Assembly (NCBI RefSeq): GCF_003008515.1
Contig: NZ_CP027668.1
Location: forward strand, 2,410,001 to 2,474,000
DNA from: Phreatobacter cathodiphilus
GTDB taxonomy: Bacteria; Pseudomonadota; Alphaproteobacteria; Rhizobiales; Phreatobacteraceae
Direction of reading: 5' to 3'
Length of the DNA: 64,000 nt
Below are positions 63,458 to 64,000 of this stretch, piece after piece. Each line of letters starts with the position of its first letter. Position 1 is the first letter of the stretch. A program made the position numbers and the translations under genes. The notes below the pieces were generated by a model that saw only the letters and a list, made by a program, of their open reading frames with translations, did not search any database and was not told where the DNA came from.

Positions 63458-64000
63458 TCAGCGCGGCGTCAGCCGCGTCTCCAGCGCCCGTGCCCCGGAG
63501 ACGAGGGTGAAGGTGAGTTCCTGGCCGAGGGGCTCGGTGCCGCGCGGCGCGCCGTCCATGACGAGGCGGAAGCGCCGCTCAGGCCCCGCCGTGTCGACCG
63601 GCTCCGGCAGCGGCAGCACCCAGCGGCTGTCCGGCCCCTCGACGAAGAGGTCCGCCGCCGCCGCCGCGTCAACCCCGGCGCGCAGCACGACGACGGGATG
63701 GTCGCCGCCGCGCTCGACGCGCTCCACGGCGAGCGACAGCCCCTCGGCGCCCGGCCGCGGCACCCGAGCCTCGAACTCCGCGAGCTTCGCCGCCATGGCG
63801 GGTTCGGCGGGGCCGGGCGGGAGGGCGAGCCGGGCCTCCGCCTTGGCGGGGATGCAGATCTGGTCGCAGACCGCGTAGTCGAGCTTGAGGGCGAGCCGCA
63901 CCGGGCGCGCCGCCTCCCGCGGCGTCACCCGCAGCGGGAAGACGACCGCGGACTTGTAGCCGATGGAGAAGCCGTTGCCGTCCGGAAAGCGCATCGGCGC
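63458..64000 (-). CDS. DsbD N-terminal-domain protein (start outside window)
   Basis: The C-terminal 180 residues of a protein whose frame runs open through the window end. LKLDYAVCDQICIPAKAEARLALP is the disulfide-interchange DsbD/DsbDalpha motif with its pair of cysteines (C-x3-C). The visible part has no membrane helix, so this looks like a soluble periplasmic DsbD-alpha-only protein. Such proteins are frequent near cytochrome c or thiol genes in alphaproteobacteria. The N-terminus and any signal peptide are outside the window. Confidence 0.75.
   Translation of the reverse strand, partial: APMRFPDGNGFSIGYKSAVVFPLRVTPREAARPVRLALKLDYAVCDQICIPAKAEARLALPPGPAEPAMAAKLAEFEARVPRPGAEGLSLAVERVERGGDHPVVVLRAGVDAAAAADLFVEGPDSRWVLPLPEPVDTAGPERRFRLVMDGAPRGTEPLGQELTFTLVSGARALETRLTPR

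Overview
The window is gene-dense, very GC-rich DNA (about two thirds G+C or more in most genes) with roughly 60 protein genes. The gene content points to a free-living, flagellated alphaproteobacterium of the order Hyphomicrobiales (Rhizobiales): CtrA and ChpT of the cell-cycle phosphorelay, the DUF1013 regulator TrcR, the DUF2312 nucleoid protein GapR, a three-subunit proton-translocating transhydrogenase (pntAA-pntAB-pntB), an aa3-oxidase subunit IV of the short alphaproteobacterial type, and an Omp25/31-like beta-barrel. I cannot name the genus. I found no rRNA, tRNA, CRISPR array, insertion sequence or prophage gene.

Layout. 1-5.7 kb: the end of an envelope operon (DUF58, BatA-N/DUF4159, VWA/amidotransferase-like membrane protein). 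5.7-12.1 kb: two MFS transporters, three tiny low-complexity proteins, a GNAT, a Nudix protein and a metallophosphoesterase. 12.2-15.7 kb: fliJ and fliI facing away from ctrA across a 0.67 kb regulatory region with CtrA-like boxes and a dense GANTC cluster. 15.7-28.4 kb: a cupin, cysK, prpE, a chemoreceptor, a LysE exporter, an FAD dehydrogenase, a low-GC secreted lipase, an acyl-CoA ligase and the outer membrane protein. 28.4-37.2 kb: a TauE permease, the chemotaxis operon cheA-cheW-cheY-cheB-cheR with chpT and trcR upstream, and rpsU. 37.3-46.5 kb: a TPR lipoprotein, a GNAT/DUF3303 pair, the pnt operon, a very short oxidase subunit gene, a lytic transglycosylase, two EamA exporters and gapR. 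46.6-52 kb: a DUF882 peptidase-like protein, an L,D-transpeptidase and a sigma-54-type response regulator preceded by a perfect CtrA box. 52-54.8 kb: a membrane-lipid group (glycosyltransferase, PlcP/LpxH-like phosphoesterase, PmtA-like methyltransferase). 55-64 kb: an M3 peptidase, an NTF2-like protein, an AbrB/Doc toxin-antitoxin pair, an AarF kinase, DUF4031, ispH, thrB, rnhA, a cupin, a peroxiredoxin and the start of a DsbD-like protein.

The unifying theme is cell-cycle and motility control. CtrA and its phosphodonor ChpT are both encoded here, as are flagellar and chemotaxis genes that CtrA controls in related bacteria. CtrA-type boxes (TTAA-N7-TTAA) lie upstream of ctrA/fliI, near cheA, and, as a perfect match, upstream of the sigma-54-type response regulator. 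The most notable single-gene oddity is the Doc toxin, whose Fic-motif histidine is replaced by proline. No unmistakably new defence or mobile system is visible. The least characterised multi-gene units are the DUF58/DUF4159 operon and the lipid-remodelling-like cluster.
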